From contig NZ_HE610962.1 of NCBI RefSeq assembly GCF_000285515.1, positions 202,860 to 266,859 on the forward strand: DNA of 64,000 nucleotides, written 5' to 3'. The notes beneath the pieces were generated by a model. That model did no database searches and had not been told where the DNA came from. It saw only the letters and a list, made by a program, of their open reading frames with translations. Shown in pieces: positions 1 through 8,073 of the stretch; positions within the stretch are counted from its first letter, which is position 1; each line of letters opens with the position of its first letter. Source of the DNA: Paenibacillus senegalensis JC66 (GTDB lineage Bacteria; Bacillota; Bacilli; Paenibacillales; NBRC-103111). A program made the translations under genes and the position numbers.

Positions 1-11
1 CTGGGCACGCT

Positions 12-42
12 ATAAAATAAAAAACACCTTCTATGAAGGTGT
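12..42 (-). terminator. Rho-independent terminator of the siderophore operon
   Basis: A perfect 8-bp stem (ACACCTTC / GAAGGTGT) closes a 3-nt loop at 24-42. Read on the minus strand it is followed by a T-rich tract (TTTTTATTTTA). It lies about 105 bp beyond the stop of the ATPase gene, as expected for the end of the minus-strand iron-uptake operon. Confidence 0.8.
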
Positions 43-148
43 CAAAAAATTTCCGGGATTTTATTTTACAAAGTACTCAGCGCTGTTAAATGCTCAATTT
101 TAATAACGTTCAACCGTTCCATTAAAGCATAGTGTAACTCTAGCTGTT

Positions 149-973
149 TTAGCCTACACCCACTACTGCAGCCTCCGGCTGATTAATTTTCCGCCCCCGA
201 CCATGCGGGATACAGGTAGGCGTGCCGAACAGCGGGTCTACTGTAATATCGCACTTCATCTGGAAGACAGCTTCGACCATCTCGCGTGTAACGATGTCTT
301 CCGGCCGGCCTTGGGCATAAATGTTTTTATTATGCACAGCAACGATATGGTGTGCATAGCGGCAGGCTAGGTTTAAATCATGAAGCACCATCACGATCGT
401 CCGCTGCTCCTTCTCATTAAGCTCAAAAAGCAAATCCAAAACATCGATTTGATGACTTAAATCCAGAAAAGTCGTAGGCTCATCCAGAAGCAGGGTTTCA
501 GATCCCTGTGCAAGGGTCATCGCTATCCAGGCACGCTGGCGCTGGCCCCCGGACAGCGAATCGACCGGCTTATCCGCATGCTCTTTCATATTAGTCGCTT
601 CCAATGCCAGATTGACCATGCGCTCATCTTCCCTTGACCACATTTTGATCCAGCTTTGGTGAGGGTATCGTCCTTGACGCACCAGCTGACTGACTGTCAG
701 CCCTTCTGGCGCGGAGGGCCCTTGGGGAAGGATGGACATCCGCTTGGAGACCTCCTTGGCCGGCAGCTTAGCGATTTCTTTGCCATCCAGCAATACCGTC
801 CCCGACTTGGCCTTCAGCAGCCTTGCCATCGTTCGCAATAAAGTTGACTTTCCGCAGCCGTTACTGCCAATCAGCACCGTAATTTGGCCTTTGGGAATCT
901 GCAAGTTCAAATTTTCGATTATCGGCTCCGCACCATAAGAAATCGTTAGCGATTGGGCTTCCAGAACACTCAC
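149..973 (-). CDS. Ferric-siderophore ABC transporter, ATP-binding protein (FecE/FhuC type)
   Basis: Cytoplasmic ATPase that energises Fe3+-siderophore import. The 274-aa sequence has Walker A GSNGCGKST near residues 36-44, the signature LSGGQRQR near 140, Walker B LLLDEP near 160, and an H-loop VLHDLN. This order and the length fit the FecE/FhuC/YusV family. The start is GTG, seven bases after a GGGGGA ribosome site. It is the last gene of a minus-strand operon: binding protein, two permeases, ATPase. A gap of about 170 bp with AT-rich repeats separates it from the permease. The substrate cannot be read from the sequence; hydroxamate or citrate-type chelates are usual for this class. Confidence 0.93.
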   Translation of the reverse strand: MSVLEAQSLTISYGAEPIIENLNLQIPKGQITVLIGSNGCGKSTLLRTMARLLKAKSGTVLLDGKEIAKLPAKEVSKRMSILPQGPSAPEGLTVSQLVRQGRYPHQSWIKMWSREDERMVNLALEATNMKEHADKPVDSLSGGQRQRAWIAMTLAQGSETLLLDEPTTFLDLSHQIDVLDLLFELNEKEQRTIVMVLHDLNLACRYAHHIVAVHNKNIYAQGRPEDIVTREMVEAVFQMKCDITVDPLFGTPTCIPHGRGRKINQPEAAVVGVG

Positions 974-995
974 GTGAAAGTCCCCCTTTATTGGA

Positions 996-1085
996 ATTTT
1001 GAGAGATAAAAGATTTAAGAGATAAATAATTTTCTGAGATAAAAATTTTGTGAGTTAAGATTTTGTGAGTTAAGTAATTTTGAGA
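996..1085. repeat. AT-rich degenerate tandem repeat between permease and ATPase genes
   Basis: Variants of GAGATAAA, TTTAAGAGATAA and TTTTGTGAGTTAAGA recur about every 14-18 bp. TTTTGTGAGTTAAG occurs twice in direct succession near 1046-1075. No gene is visible here; the array sits inside the siderophore operon just upstream of the ATPase ribosome site. Confidence 0.6.
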
Positions 1086-1141
1086 ACTCAATATGCAGCT
1101 CCAGAAAGTCAAATTCAGCTATGGACATTCTGTTTATGGGA

Positions 1142-2194
1142 TCAGAACTGATTTCTATTTTTAAATAGCAGATAGAGAAAGAATGGCGCCCCGACTCCCG
1201 CCGTAAAGACGCCTGCCGGAACGTCAAGCGGATAAAAGGCGGTTCTGCCAATGAGATCGGCTCCGAGTACGAGCAGGCCTCCGATAAATGCAGACACCAT
1301 GACCAAGCTTCCGAAAGGACGTCCTACCAGCTTTCTTGCGATATGCGGAGCGATTAAGCCTACGAAGCCGACTGTCCCGGCTACCGCAACCGCAATTCCA
1401 GCCAGCAGTACACTAATTAGAACAAGAAATACTCTGTGCCGCTGCACCGCTACCCCCAACCCGGAGGCTACGTCATCGCCAAATTGCTGGGCATCAAGAC
1501 TTCGGGCAAAAAAAAGCGTAAATGGAAGTAAAATAACTGCGGTCCACAGAATAAGCCACACATTGTCCCAAGTAGAGCCATACACACTGCCGGTCAGCCA
1601 CGTATAGGCTTTCCCTAACGAATAATGGGGACTCTGGACCAGCATAAAGGTCGTTCCCGCTCCCGTTACTGCCGACATCCCGATTCCGATCAGGACGAGA
1701 CGGATCGGTGTGACGCCTTTTCTCCAGGCCAGCACGTAAATGATGAAGGACGCGAGCAACGCGCCAATTGTAGCAGCAAGCGGCATAAACTTAATGCTGA
1801 CCTGGCCGCTCAGCAGGCTGACGAAGCCCACCGCAGCTACTGCCGCACCGCCGGTAATCCCGATAACATCAGGGGACGCCAACGGGTTGCGGATAATACT
1901 CTGCAGGATAGCTCCCGATATCCCCAGTGCCGCTCCGACCAGAACGGCAACGAGCACCCTTGGCATACGCAGAGTCATGATAATAAAGTCATGTTCCCCC
2001 GAGCCTGTGCCTAATACAGTGGTCAGAACTTGAGCAGGAGGGATAAAACCGTTGCCAAGACCGGCTCCAGCTACAATTGTAACGAGCGTTATCAGGAACA
2101 GCACGCCGATGGTCAGCCATGATTTTTTCTCAATTAACAGGGACATGGAATCGTTTCGCGTACGAATCGTAAGGGTTGGCTTTCTGCGTTTCAT
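1142..2194 (-). CDS. Ferric-siderophore ABC transporter permease (FecCD family), second subunit
   Basis: Inner-membrane permease of the BtuC/FecCD fold, 350 aa, with about nine to ten hydrophobic helices. It carries the family's conserved stretches LRMPRVLVAVLVGAALGISG, RNPLASPDVIG and GLIAPHIARKLVG; the last is the ATPase-contact loop. The ATG overlaps the TGA of the upstream permease by four bases (ATGA), so translation is probably coupled. The first 20 or so residues are hydrophilic and basic, longer than in many relatives; an internal start at MSLL is possible but the ATGA overlap favours the longer form. The two permeases should form a heterodimer with the neighbouring ATPase. Confidence 0.92.
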   Translation of the reverse strand: MKRRKPTLTIRTRNDSMSLLIEKKSWLTIGVLFLITLVTIVAGAGLGNGFIPPAQVLTTVLGTGSGEHDFIIMTLRMPRVLVAVLVGAALGISGAILQSIIRNPLASPDVIGITGGAAVAAVGFVSLLSGQVSIKFMPLAATIGALLASFIIYVLAWRKGVTPIRLVLIGIGMSAVTGAGTTFMLVQSPHYSLGKAYTWLTGSVYGSTWDNVWLILWTAVILLPFTLFFARSLDAQQFGDDVASGLGVAVQRHRVFLVLISVLLAGIAVAVAGTVGFVGLIAPHIARKLVGRPFGSLVMVSAFIGGLLVLGADLIGRTAFYPLDVPAGVFTAGVGAPFFLYLLFKNRNQF

Positions 2195-3204
2195 AGTTTG
2201 GACACCCCCTTACGGGCAATATAGATGAAGAAGGGGCCTCCAACTAACGCGGTCATCACGCCAATAGGAACCTCAGCGGGCATAATCAGCAGCCGCGCCA
2301 CCACGTCGGCGGTTAGGAGCAGCACCATTCCAAGTACGCCTGAATACGGGATGAGCCAGCGGTAATCATTACCGACAAAAGCGCGTGACAAATGCGGCAC
2401 AACGAGCCCGATAAAGCCTACAGAACCGACGACAGCTACCGAGCCCCCAGCCAAGAGGACAATGAGGATCCCCATGACAATCTTCACCAACAGAATATTT
2501 TGCCCCATGCCTTTGGCAATATCATCACCGGTAATCAGAAGATTGACCGCCCGCCCCATAAATAGAGCGATAACGCCGGCAATCAGAATATAGGGCAGTA
2601 CCGGAAGGAGCATATCCAAGCTGCGGCCGCTGACCGATCCTGCCAGCCAAAACATAACATCCTGCAGACCTGCTTCATTCAGGACCAGAATCGCCTGGGT
2701 AAAAGATACGAACAACGCGGTAATCGCAGTACCTGCCAGTACAATCTTGATGGGTGTCAGTCCATCTCTGCCTATAGACCCCAGGGCATAGACGATAACT
2801 GCGGAGACAGCTGCGCCGAGAAATCCGTACCACATCAGCTGATCCAAAGCAGATACTTTGAATAAAACCACGGCTAAAACGATGAAAAACACAGCACCGG
2901 CGTTTATGCCGAACACACCTGGAGATGCCAATGGATTGCGGGTCAATGCCTGCATCAGAGCCCCGGCAACCGCAAGGCTCGCTCCCGCGATCAAAGCTAT
3001 GACAGCACGGGGGAGTCTCTCGGTATGTATGATGATATGTTCTATGGAGGATGAATCATAATTAGTAAAGGCCTCAATCACAATCGCTACCGTCATCGGC
3101 GTACGACCGAACAGGAGGCTGGCTGCAAATGCCGCGGCCATCAAGCCGACAGCCGCCAGCATTCCGTACCATTTCTTCTTTGTGCTGGCCAGAAAGGGAC
3201 TCAT
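2191..3204 (-). CDS. Ferric-siderophore ABC transporter permease (FecCD family), first subunit
   Basis: Polytopic membrane protein of 337 aa. It shows TERLPRAVIALIAGASLAVA, RNPLASPGVFG and GLVVPHLSRAFVGNDYR, the hallmark segments of FecCD permeases. It pairs with the downstream permease, whose start overlaps this stop codon. The ribosome site (GAGTGAG) is weaker than in neighbouring genes. A 231-bp gap with a phased 9-bp repeat separates it from the binding-protein gene, so the operon could be attenuated or processed there; that is inference. Confidence 0.92.
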   Translation of the reverse strand: MSPFLASTKKKWYGMLAAVGLMAAAFAASLLFGRTPMTVAIVIEAFTNYDSSSIEHIIIHTERLPRAVIALIAGASLAVAGALMQALTRNPLASPGVFGINAGAVFFIVLAVVLFKVSALDQLMWYGFLGAAVSAVIVYALGSIGRDGLTPIKIVLAGTAITALFVSFTQAILVLNEAGLQDVMFWLAGSVSGRSLDMLLPVLPYILIAGVIALFMGRAVNLLITGDDIAKGMGQNILLVKIVMGILIVLLAGGSVAVVGSVGFIGLVVPHLSRAFVGNDYRWLIPYSGVLGMVLLLTADVVARLLIMPAEVPIGVMTALVGGPFFIYIARKGVSKL

Positions 3205-3327
3205 AAACTCACTCTTTCATTTCACTCTTGCATTTCACTCTTTCATCTTTTTCTACAAAATCTTCTTTTTACAATCTGGAGCCCGCGGTTTTAGAGCATG
3301 CTATTTGCGGTTTAGCGGGTTCAGCGT

Positions 3328-3417
3328 TTCTGCAAGTTCTACATGTTCTGCTGGTTCTGCAAGTTCTACATGTTCTGCGGGTTCTCCGGGTTCTGCAGGT
3401 TCTGCAAGTTCTACCTG
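3328..3417. repeat. Ten-copy 9-bp tandem array TTCTRCNNG
   Basis: Ten consecutive 9-bp units of the form TTCTGCAAG, TTCTACATG or TTCTGCGGG run without a break in phase. On the minus strand the array is in frame with the upstream binding-protein gene just after its TAA, and would encode a three-residue repeat (AEP, VEL, AEH) ending at a TAG near 3285. It is intergenic as the gene stands. Confidence 0.85.
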
Positions 3418-3435
3418 TTCATTTGTTGGAGTCGA

Positions 3436-4473
3436 TTAATTCAGCTCGAAAATTTCATATAACTGATCCAGCATCATGTTAGCCGTAATATAACCGCCAG
3501 CACTGTTCCATTCTACTTCGTTCACATGATAGACCTGATCGTTCTTAACGGCATCTAGATTTTGCCATAGTGGATGACTGGTCCATTCTTCGTATGTTTT
3601 TTGAATCGCTTCTGTATCCGTACCAGAGTTGAAATTGAAAATGAGATCCGCGTTCATATCCGGAATGCTCTCCTTGGAGGTCAGCTGCACACCCCAGATA
3701 TCGGCATCATGGCCTTCCGGACGGGTAAAACCCAGTTCTTCAAGAATCAGTCCCGCATATCCTTTATAAAAGATTCGGGCATGATCAGCGCGGAAATTTG
3801 TAATGGTCACTTCAATCGGAAGACGATCACCCATCTTCTCTTTGAAGTCTGCCACCCGGGCTTCCCAATCATCCAGCAGCCGCTGTGCTTCCGCTTCCAT
3901 ATTGAGCGCCTCTCCGACAAGCTTCATGGTAGCTTTCCAATCATACAGCGGTTCGCCAACTACCGTCGGAGCAATCTGCGATAAAGTCTCGTAAATTTCT
4001 TCATGCCGTGTCTGAGAAGCAATGATAACATCCGGGTCCAGCTTATAAATTTCCTCCAGATTCGGCTGGTTCTCCAATCCTAGCTGCTGCACGCCCTCCA
4101 GGTCATCTCTCAAATATTCATAGACAGGCTTCTCGACCCAAGATTCGACAACGCCTACCGGCTGAATACCGAGAGCCACGACTACATCTGTCGCTCCCTG
4201 GTACAGAGTTACTACTCGTTGCGGCGTTCCTTCAATGGGAGTCGTCCCCATTGCATGCTCAACCTGCCGCATTGCGTTTTCATCTCCGCCGTTCTGTCCC
4301 TGCTCGCCGTTCTTTCCTTGCTCTTCGCTATTTTCAGTTGGCGCAGGGGATGGGCTTGTTTCCGGTGTGTTAGCCGGTGTCTGCCCGCCGCAAGCTGCCA
4401 ATAAAAGCACTAATACTAGCAGGGGCGCTACAAACGCTGAAAGCCTGTTTCCTTTATCATTACGTTCGACCAT
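3436..4473 (-). CDS. Ferric-siderophore binding lipoprotein
   Basis: Extracytoplasmic substrate-binding protein of 345 aa, tethered by lipid at Cys28 of the lipobox LLAACGG. A Ser/Pro/Glu/Gly-rich linker (residues 31-66) precedes a class III periplasmic-binding fold: PQRVVTLYQGATDVVVALG starts lobe one, and LEEIYKLDPDVIIASQ is the typical PF01497 segment. The start ATG follows AAAGGGAGAG. It heads the iron-uptake operon directly behind two Fur boxes and a near-consensus promoter, so it is expected to be repressed by iron. Similar proteins bind citrate or hydroxamate siderophores; the ligand here is unknown. Confidence 0.93.
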   Translation of the reverse strand: MVERNDKGNRLSAFVAPLLVLVLLLAACGGQTPANTPETSPSPAPTENSEEQGKNGEQGQNGGDENAMRQVEHAMGTTPIEGTPQRVVTLYQGATDVVVALGIQPVGVVESWVEKPVYEYLRDDLEGVQQLGLENQPNLEEIYKLDPDVIIASQTRHEEIYETLSQIAPTVVGEPLYDWKATMKLVGEALNMEAEAQRLLDDWEARVADFKEKMGDRLPIEVTITNFRADHARIFYKGYAGLILEELGFTRPEGHDADIWGVQLTSKESIPDMNADLIFNFNSGTDTEAIQKTYEEWTSHPLWQNLDAVKNDQVYHVNEVEWNSAGGYITANMMLDQLYEIFELN

Positions 4474-4527
4474 TATACTCTCTCCCTTTTTTCTTCTTGC
4501 ATTTAGTGAAAACAGTTCCCAGATTTA

Positions 4528-4573
4528 TTGAAAATGATTATCTTTCATTAATTGAAAATGATTATCATTTTCA
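4528..4573 (-). promoter_or_regulatory. Two tandem Fur boxes
   Basis: The downstream box at 4553-4573 is a perfect odd-centred 21-bp palindrome containing AATGATTATCATT, matching the Fur consensus. A second, weaker copy (TGAAAATGATTATCTTTCA) lies at 4528-4547, 25 bp away. Both sit just downstream of the -10 element of the operon promoter, so bound Fe-Fur would block transcription. Confidence 0.92.
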
Positions 4574-4578
4574 TAAAA

Positions 4579-4607
4579 ATTATAAGTGACTGCAGGTTTT
4601 GTGACAA
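4579..4607 (-). promoter_or_regulatory. Sigma-A promoter of the siderophore operon
   Basis: On the minus strand TTGTCA (4602-4607) and TATAAT (4579-4584) are separated by exactly 17 bp. The predicted start of transcription falls inside the 4553-4573 Fur box, about 100 bp upstream of the binding-protein ATG. Confidence 0.88.
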
Positions 4608-4970
4608 GAGCTTTTTTGTGATTTTTTAATAGAGGTGATAAGCTGCCGTCACTATAGTCCAAATGACATGAACAGGCCCTCAGGCTTTTAAGAGGGAACA
4701 TTTCGACTAATTATTTCCTCGGAAATAAGCTGTTCGTGTCGAATCTAATGATGTGTGTGTATAAGGTCCCTCTTCTATTATTGCGACAAAATCTACCCCA
4801 GAATGAAAAAACCTTATATCAGTCACAGTATTGCTTGGGTTTGTTGAGCAGCAGGATAACTGTTTGACTGTAACGTTCACGGACAGAAATCCCAATTAAC
4901 TGTGAATAACGGTTGGGAAGCCGGACAGGTGGGCAGCTAATGAGCTTTTTGCAGCCGTCTTTGAATTCTT

Positions 4971-5217
4971 ACGCTTGCCGTTGTCCTTATTTGACAAATT
5001 TAGGGGCTGTAAATTGTAACGCTTGCCACGGTCCTTATTTAAGCAAAATCGGTGTTAAAAATTGTAACGCTCGCCATTTCGCCATTATCCTTATTTTGCT
5101 TCAGATCGCGGTTTTCCGCCCAATTGTCACAAATAAGAACGAGGATGAGCGTTAAATATAAAAATCCGGTATTTTTATACAAATAAGAGCATGGGCGAGC
5201 GTTAGAGCAGAACATTT
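4971..5217. repeat. Dispersed palindromic repeat family A, copy 1
   Basis: Three variants of ACGCTTGCC/AACGCTCGCC followed by TCCTTATTT occur on the left. Their reverse complements (CAAATAAG, GGATGAGCGTT, GGCGAGCGTTAG) occur on the right, giving long inverted arms. Copies 2 and 3 are at 8151 and 44027. All end in GCGTTAG.GC.GAACAT. No coding capacity is apparent. Confidence 0.85.
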
Positions 5218-5313
5218 AGTTGTTAGTTGTTCCAGGACGAAGAGCATATGGGTGGGATGAGTATCCACTAACCCTTATCTAAGCGTAGCTCATGGATGCG
5301 CAGCTGATCATAA

Positions 5314-5350
5314 TAAAAATCCCGCAGCTTTTTTAAAAAGTCTGCGGGAT
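5314..5350 (-). terminator. Terminator downstream of the Gfo/Idh gene
   Basis: The stem ATCCCGCAG / CTGCGGGAT encloses CTTTTTTAAAAAG. On the minus strand it runs into TTTTTATT. It lies beyond the 13-bp array that follows the oxidoreductase stop codon. Confidence 0.85.
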
Positions 5351-5374
5351 CATACATTAAAGGCTCCATTTAAT

Positions 5375-5517
5375 GCATGTGCTGCTTGCATGCGCTCTAT
5401 GCATTTGCTCCTTGCATGCGCTAATGGCATACGCTATTCGCATGCGCTCTTGGCATACGTTAATGACGTGTGCTCTTGGCGGGTGCTCTTGCCGTGCGCT
5501 CTTGGCACCTGCGGCTC
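5375..5517. repeat. Eleven-copy 13-bp tandem array (GCATGCGCTCTTG type)
   Basis: Eleven successive 13-bp units keep exact phase (for example GCATGTGCTGCTT, GCATGCGCTCTAT, GCATACGCTATTC, GCGGGTGCTCTTG). The array ends 15 bp before the oxidoreductase stop and precedes its terminator, so it would be in the 3' untranslated region. Confidence 0.88.
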
Positions 5518-5532
5518 AGGCTGATCGATAAA

Positions 5533-6555
5533 TCATCCGTTCCAAACCGGCACTTTTACGCTCTCCCCTTTTTGAATCGATTCATCGATAGCAAAACAAA
5601 CCTCCATAGACTGCATCGCATCAAAGAAATCACAGCGGGTTTGCGTGTCCTCAACAATTGAACGGATAAAATCATCCAGTTCCTCAGCGAAAGGATGATG
5701 GGAAACATCGCCGCTGTCTGGCAGAATAGTCGGAATGGCAGCATAATCGGTCTGGCCTGGGAGCTTATGGCTGAACAGCTGATTGTTCATGATCGAGCCT
5801 TTTTCTCCTAGTAGATGTACGTTGAATTTGTAAGGCGTTTTACATTCCAATGATGAGGATACCTTGCCAATGCCGCCATTACTTAATTTGAAAATCGCAA
5901 TAGCATTAGGATCGAACTCGTAGTCGCTATGCGGCCAGGTGCGGCAGCTGTATGCGGTAACCTCCTCTATATTTCCCGCAAAAAAACGAACCGCATCTAC
6001 AGCATGGCACCCTGCTGACAGCATACTGCTGCCTCCGAGTGCCTTAGTACGGCTCCATCTATATTGTGGATATTGGGGGCCGACATGATGCCAATAATCA
6101 ATCTGCGCCATAAAAATACGACCGATAGCGTCATCTTCAATTAACGCTTTAGTATTAGTAAAGGAAGGATTCCAACGAAGCACAAAACCAACTACAGTCT
6201 TCACCGAATTCGCCCGGATCGCCTGTGCCATTTCGTAAAGCGAATCCCTATCCATACTTAGCGGCTTTTCCAGGGCAATATGCTTGCCGTGCCTAGCAGC
6301 AAGCACGGTTTGTTCCTTGCGCAGCTCAGGGGTGGAGCATAGTACAACAGCATCGACCTGCGCATCCGTAACTGCCGCATCATAAGTCGAAAATAACCGG
6401 GCATCGATCTCTAATTCCGCCAACCTTCCCTTAGCTCTATCCGTGTTTTGGCTTACGACTCCATAAACTTCCGCGTCCGAACGATTGTTAAGCGCTTTCA
6501 AATATTCACCTGCAACCCAACCTGTTCCCACCACAACAAAGCGTAAAGCGGACAA
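5533..6555 (-). CDS. Gfo/Idh/MocA-family NAD(P)-dependent oxidoreductase
   Basis: Predicted cytosolic sugar or inositol dehydrogenase of 340 aa. The N-terminus has a Rossmann motif (FVVVGTGWVAGEYLKAL), the middle has the family's EKPLSM segment with the catalytic-type Lys, and GGSSMLSAGCHAVDAVRFF supplies the conserved His. I place the start at TTG 6555: an upstream ATG at 6570 lies inside a perfect GGGAGGA ribosome site that is correctly spaced (six bases) from the TTG. The gene stands alone and ends in its own terminator. Substrate is unknown; relatives act on scyllo-inositol, glucose-6-phosphate or aminosugars. Confidence 0.88.
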   Translation of the reverse strand: MSALRFVVVGTGWVAGEYLKALNNRSDAEVYGVVSQNTDRAKGRLAELEIDARLFSTYDAAVTDAQVDAVVLCSTPELRKEQTVLAARHGKHIALEKPLSMDRDSLYEMAQAIRANSVKTVVGFVLRWNPSFTNTKALIEDDAIGRIFMAQIDYWHHVGPQYPQYRWSRTKALGGSSMLSAGCHAVDAVRFFAGNIEEVTAYSCRTWPHSDYEFDPNAIAIFKLSNGGIGKVSSSLECKTPYKFNVHLLGEKGSIMNNQLFSHKLPGQTDYAAIPTILPDSGDVSHHPFAEELDDFIRSIVEDTQTRCDFFDAMQSMEVCFAIDESIQKGESVKVPVWNG

Positions 6556-6814
6556 AAGAATTCCTCCCATCGTCTAATGTGTTGGAGACGACATATTCTT
6601 ATGCTGGATTTCGTTCGAGCTGCTTTGGCCGTCTGTGCCCTGCCTTCTAACTTCTCAATGAACAGGCTGAACTCCTGCCCAGGTGAAGAATTTTAATAAC
6701 TTCGCTTTACCTAAGTCCCTTACGAATCCTCATGCTAGAACGAACCAAGATGACTTCAAACGTTTTAAACTCTCTGTATCTGTTGCATCAGGCCTTTTTG
6801 GTCTGTGTTGTCTT

Positions 6815-6904
6815 TCTTGTCCATCCTTGTCCTTCCTTGCCCCTCCTTGCCCTTCCTTGCCCCTACTTGCCCCTCCTTGTCCTTCCTTGCCCTTCCTTGC
6901 CCCT
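6815..6904. repeat. Nine-copy 10-bp tandem array CCTTGYCCYT
   Basis: Nine 10-bp units (CCTTGTCCTT, CCTTGCCCCT, CCTTGCCCTT and variants) run in exact phase. The array lies between the divergent oxidoreductase gene and the 51-aa membrane peptide. The rest of 6571-6814 shows no gene. Confidence 0.88.
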
Positions 6905-6970
6905 CCTGACGAGGTAAGGTATAGTGAAGGTGGAATTTGATCCTTGAATAAAAAGTAAAGGAGAATTCTT

Positions 6971-7126
6971 ATGCCGCTTTATATTGGAATGTTTATGTTC
7001 GGTATTGTCGTTCTGCTTACTGTCATCACTCTTTTTCGAGGGTATCAGGCGAGGCGCGAGAAGGAGCTTGAGGATAAAATTGAGCGAAAAGTTAATGATG
7101 CGCTCGATAATAGACGTAAACCATAA
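6971..7126 (+). CDS. Small single-pass membrane protein (51 aa)
   Basis: ATG at 6971 follows AAAGGAG with seven bases spacing. The product is 51 aa: residues 4-22 form one hydrophobic helix (IGMFMFGIVVLLTVITLF), followed by a charged, Arg/Lys/Glu-rich tail (RGYQARREKELEDKIERK) likely to be helical in the cytoplasm. No family is recognised. The strong ribosome site and clean helix/tail layout support a real gene. It lies 116 bp upstream of the SDR gene on the same strand and could share a transcript. Confidence 0.7.
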   Translation: MPLYIGMFMFGIVVLLTVITLFRGYQARREKELEDKIERKVNDALDNRRKP

Positions 7127-7155
7127 TTTATCCTGCTGAAGCAATAAAAAAAATC

Positions 7156-7236
7156 ACTCCACTGGAATAGTAATCCAAAAATTGACTCAAAATAGGTACG
7201 AAAATCAACAATCACCATTCTATTCCATGGAGGAGT
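7156..7236 (+). promoter_or_regulatory. Inverted repeat spanning the SDR gene ribosome site
   Basis: ACTCC-ACTGGAATAG (7156-7170) is complementary to CTATTCCA-TGGAG (7220-7232), the right arm containing the GGAGGAG ribosome site. A possible -35 TTGACT (7182) with a poor -10 lies between the arms; in a transcript started there only the right arm would be present. In read-through RNA from the 51-aa gene the hairpin could mask the ribosome site. Confidence 0.4.
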
Positions 7237-7242
7237 TTTACA

Positions 7243-7998
7243 ATGAGCAGACTTGCTGGAAAAGTTGCCATCATCACCGGAGGTGCGGGCGGCATCGGTA
7301 AAAAGACAGCCGAACTATTTTTGAAGGAAGGCGCCAAGGTAGTCATTGTTGACCTGATGCAGGATGATTTGGACAGAACGATGAATGAATTGTCCGGCCA
7401 AGGAGAAATTGTTGCGGTTAAAGCGAATGTGACGAATGAGCCGGAAGTGGAAAACTACGTTAAGCAAACGCTGGAGAAGTTCGGTAAAATCGATGTATTC
7501 TTCAACAATGCGGGAATTGAAGGCAAAGTAGCCCCTTTGGTTGACCAGAAAATCGAGGATTTTGACCAAGTGATGAGCGTCAATGTACGTGGGGTTTTCC
7601 TGGGATTGAAGCATGTTCTCCCCCATATGATTAAGCAAAAAAGCGGCAGTGTCATTAACACTTCGTCAGTAGCCGGTTTGAATGGAAGTCCCGATGTGTC
7701 TCCGTATATCGCTTCGAAGCACGCCGTTGTCGGCTTAACCAAAACTGCTGCTCTTGAAGTCGCTGAAGCCAATGTACGGGTCAACTCCGTCCATCCATCC
7801 CCGGTGAATACCCGTATGATGCGCTCATTGGAAAGCGGCATGAAAATCGATGAGAAAACACTGTCCAAAAGCATTCCGCTGGGCCGTTACGGCGAGACGA
7901 GCGATATCGCTTACCTGGTACTATTCCTGGCATCGGATGAAAGTACCTTTATCACCGGTTCCCAGTACCGCATCGATGGCGGAATGGGCGCTTTGTAA
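7243..7998 (+). CDS. Short-chain dehydrogenase/reductase (classical SDR)
   Basis: NAD(P)-dependent oxidoreductase of 251 aa in the glucose-dehydrogenase/FabG-like group. Cofactor motif TGGAGGIG at 12-19, structural NNAG at 88-91, and catalytic Ser141/142, Tyr155 and Lys159 (YIASK) are all present. Asp at the end of strand two (VVIVDL) suggests NAD(H) preference. The start ATG follows GGAGGAG. The gene is followed by a strong terminator. The substrate cannot be deduced. Confidence 0.9.
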   Translation: MSRLAGKVAIITGGAGGIGKKTAELFLKEGAKVVIVDLMQDDLDRTMNELSGQGEIVAVKANVTNEPEVENYVKQTLEKFGKIDVFFNNAGIEGKVAPLVDQKIEDFDQVMSVNVRGVFLGLKHVLPHMIKQKSGSVINTSSVAGLNGSPDVSPYIASKHAVVGLTKTAALEVAEANVRVNSVHPSPVNTRMMRSLESGMKIDEKTLSKSIPLGRYGETSDIAYLVLFLASDESTFITGSQYRIDGGMGAL

Positions 7999-8073
7999 GC
8001 GTTCCGTAAAGACCTTCGCACCGCGCGCTGGAAGCTGCGCGGTGAAGCCTTATATTACAGTGCTGCGAACAGT

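Noticed and set aside
3182-3439. Plus-strand open frame of about 85 codons rich in Ser/Cys
   Set aside because: Produced by the 9-bp repeat, which keeps frames open; no ribosome site and opposite to the operon.
4707-4895. Minus-strand frame of 62 codons upstream of the siderophore operon
   Set aside because: No ribosome site, no coherent hydrophobic pattern or motif.
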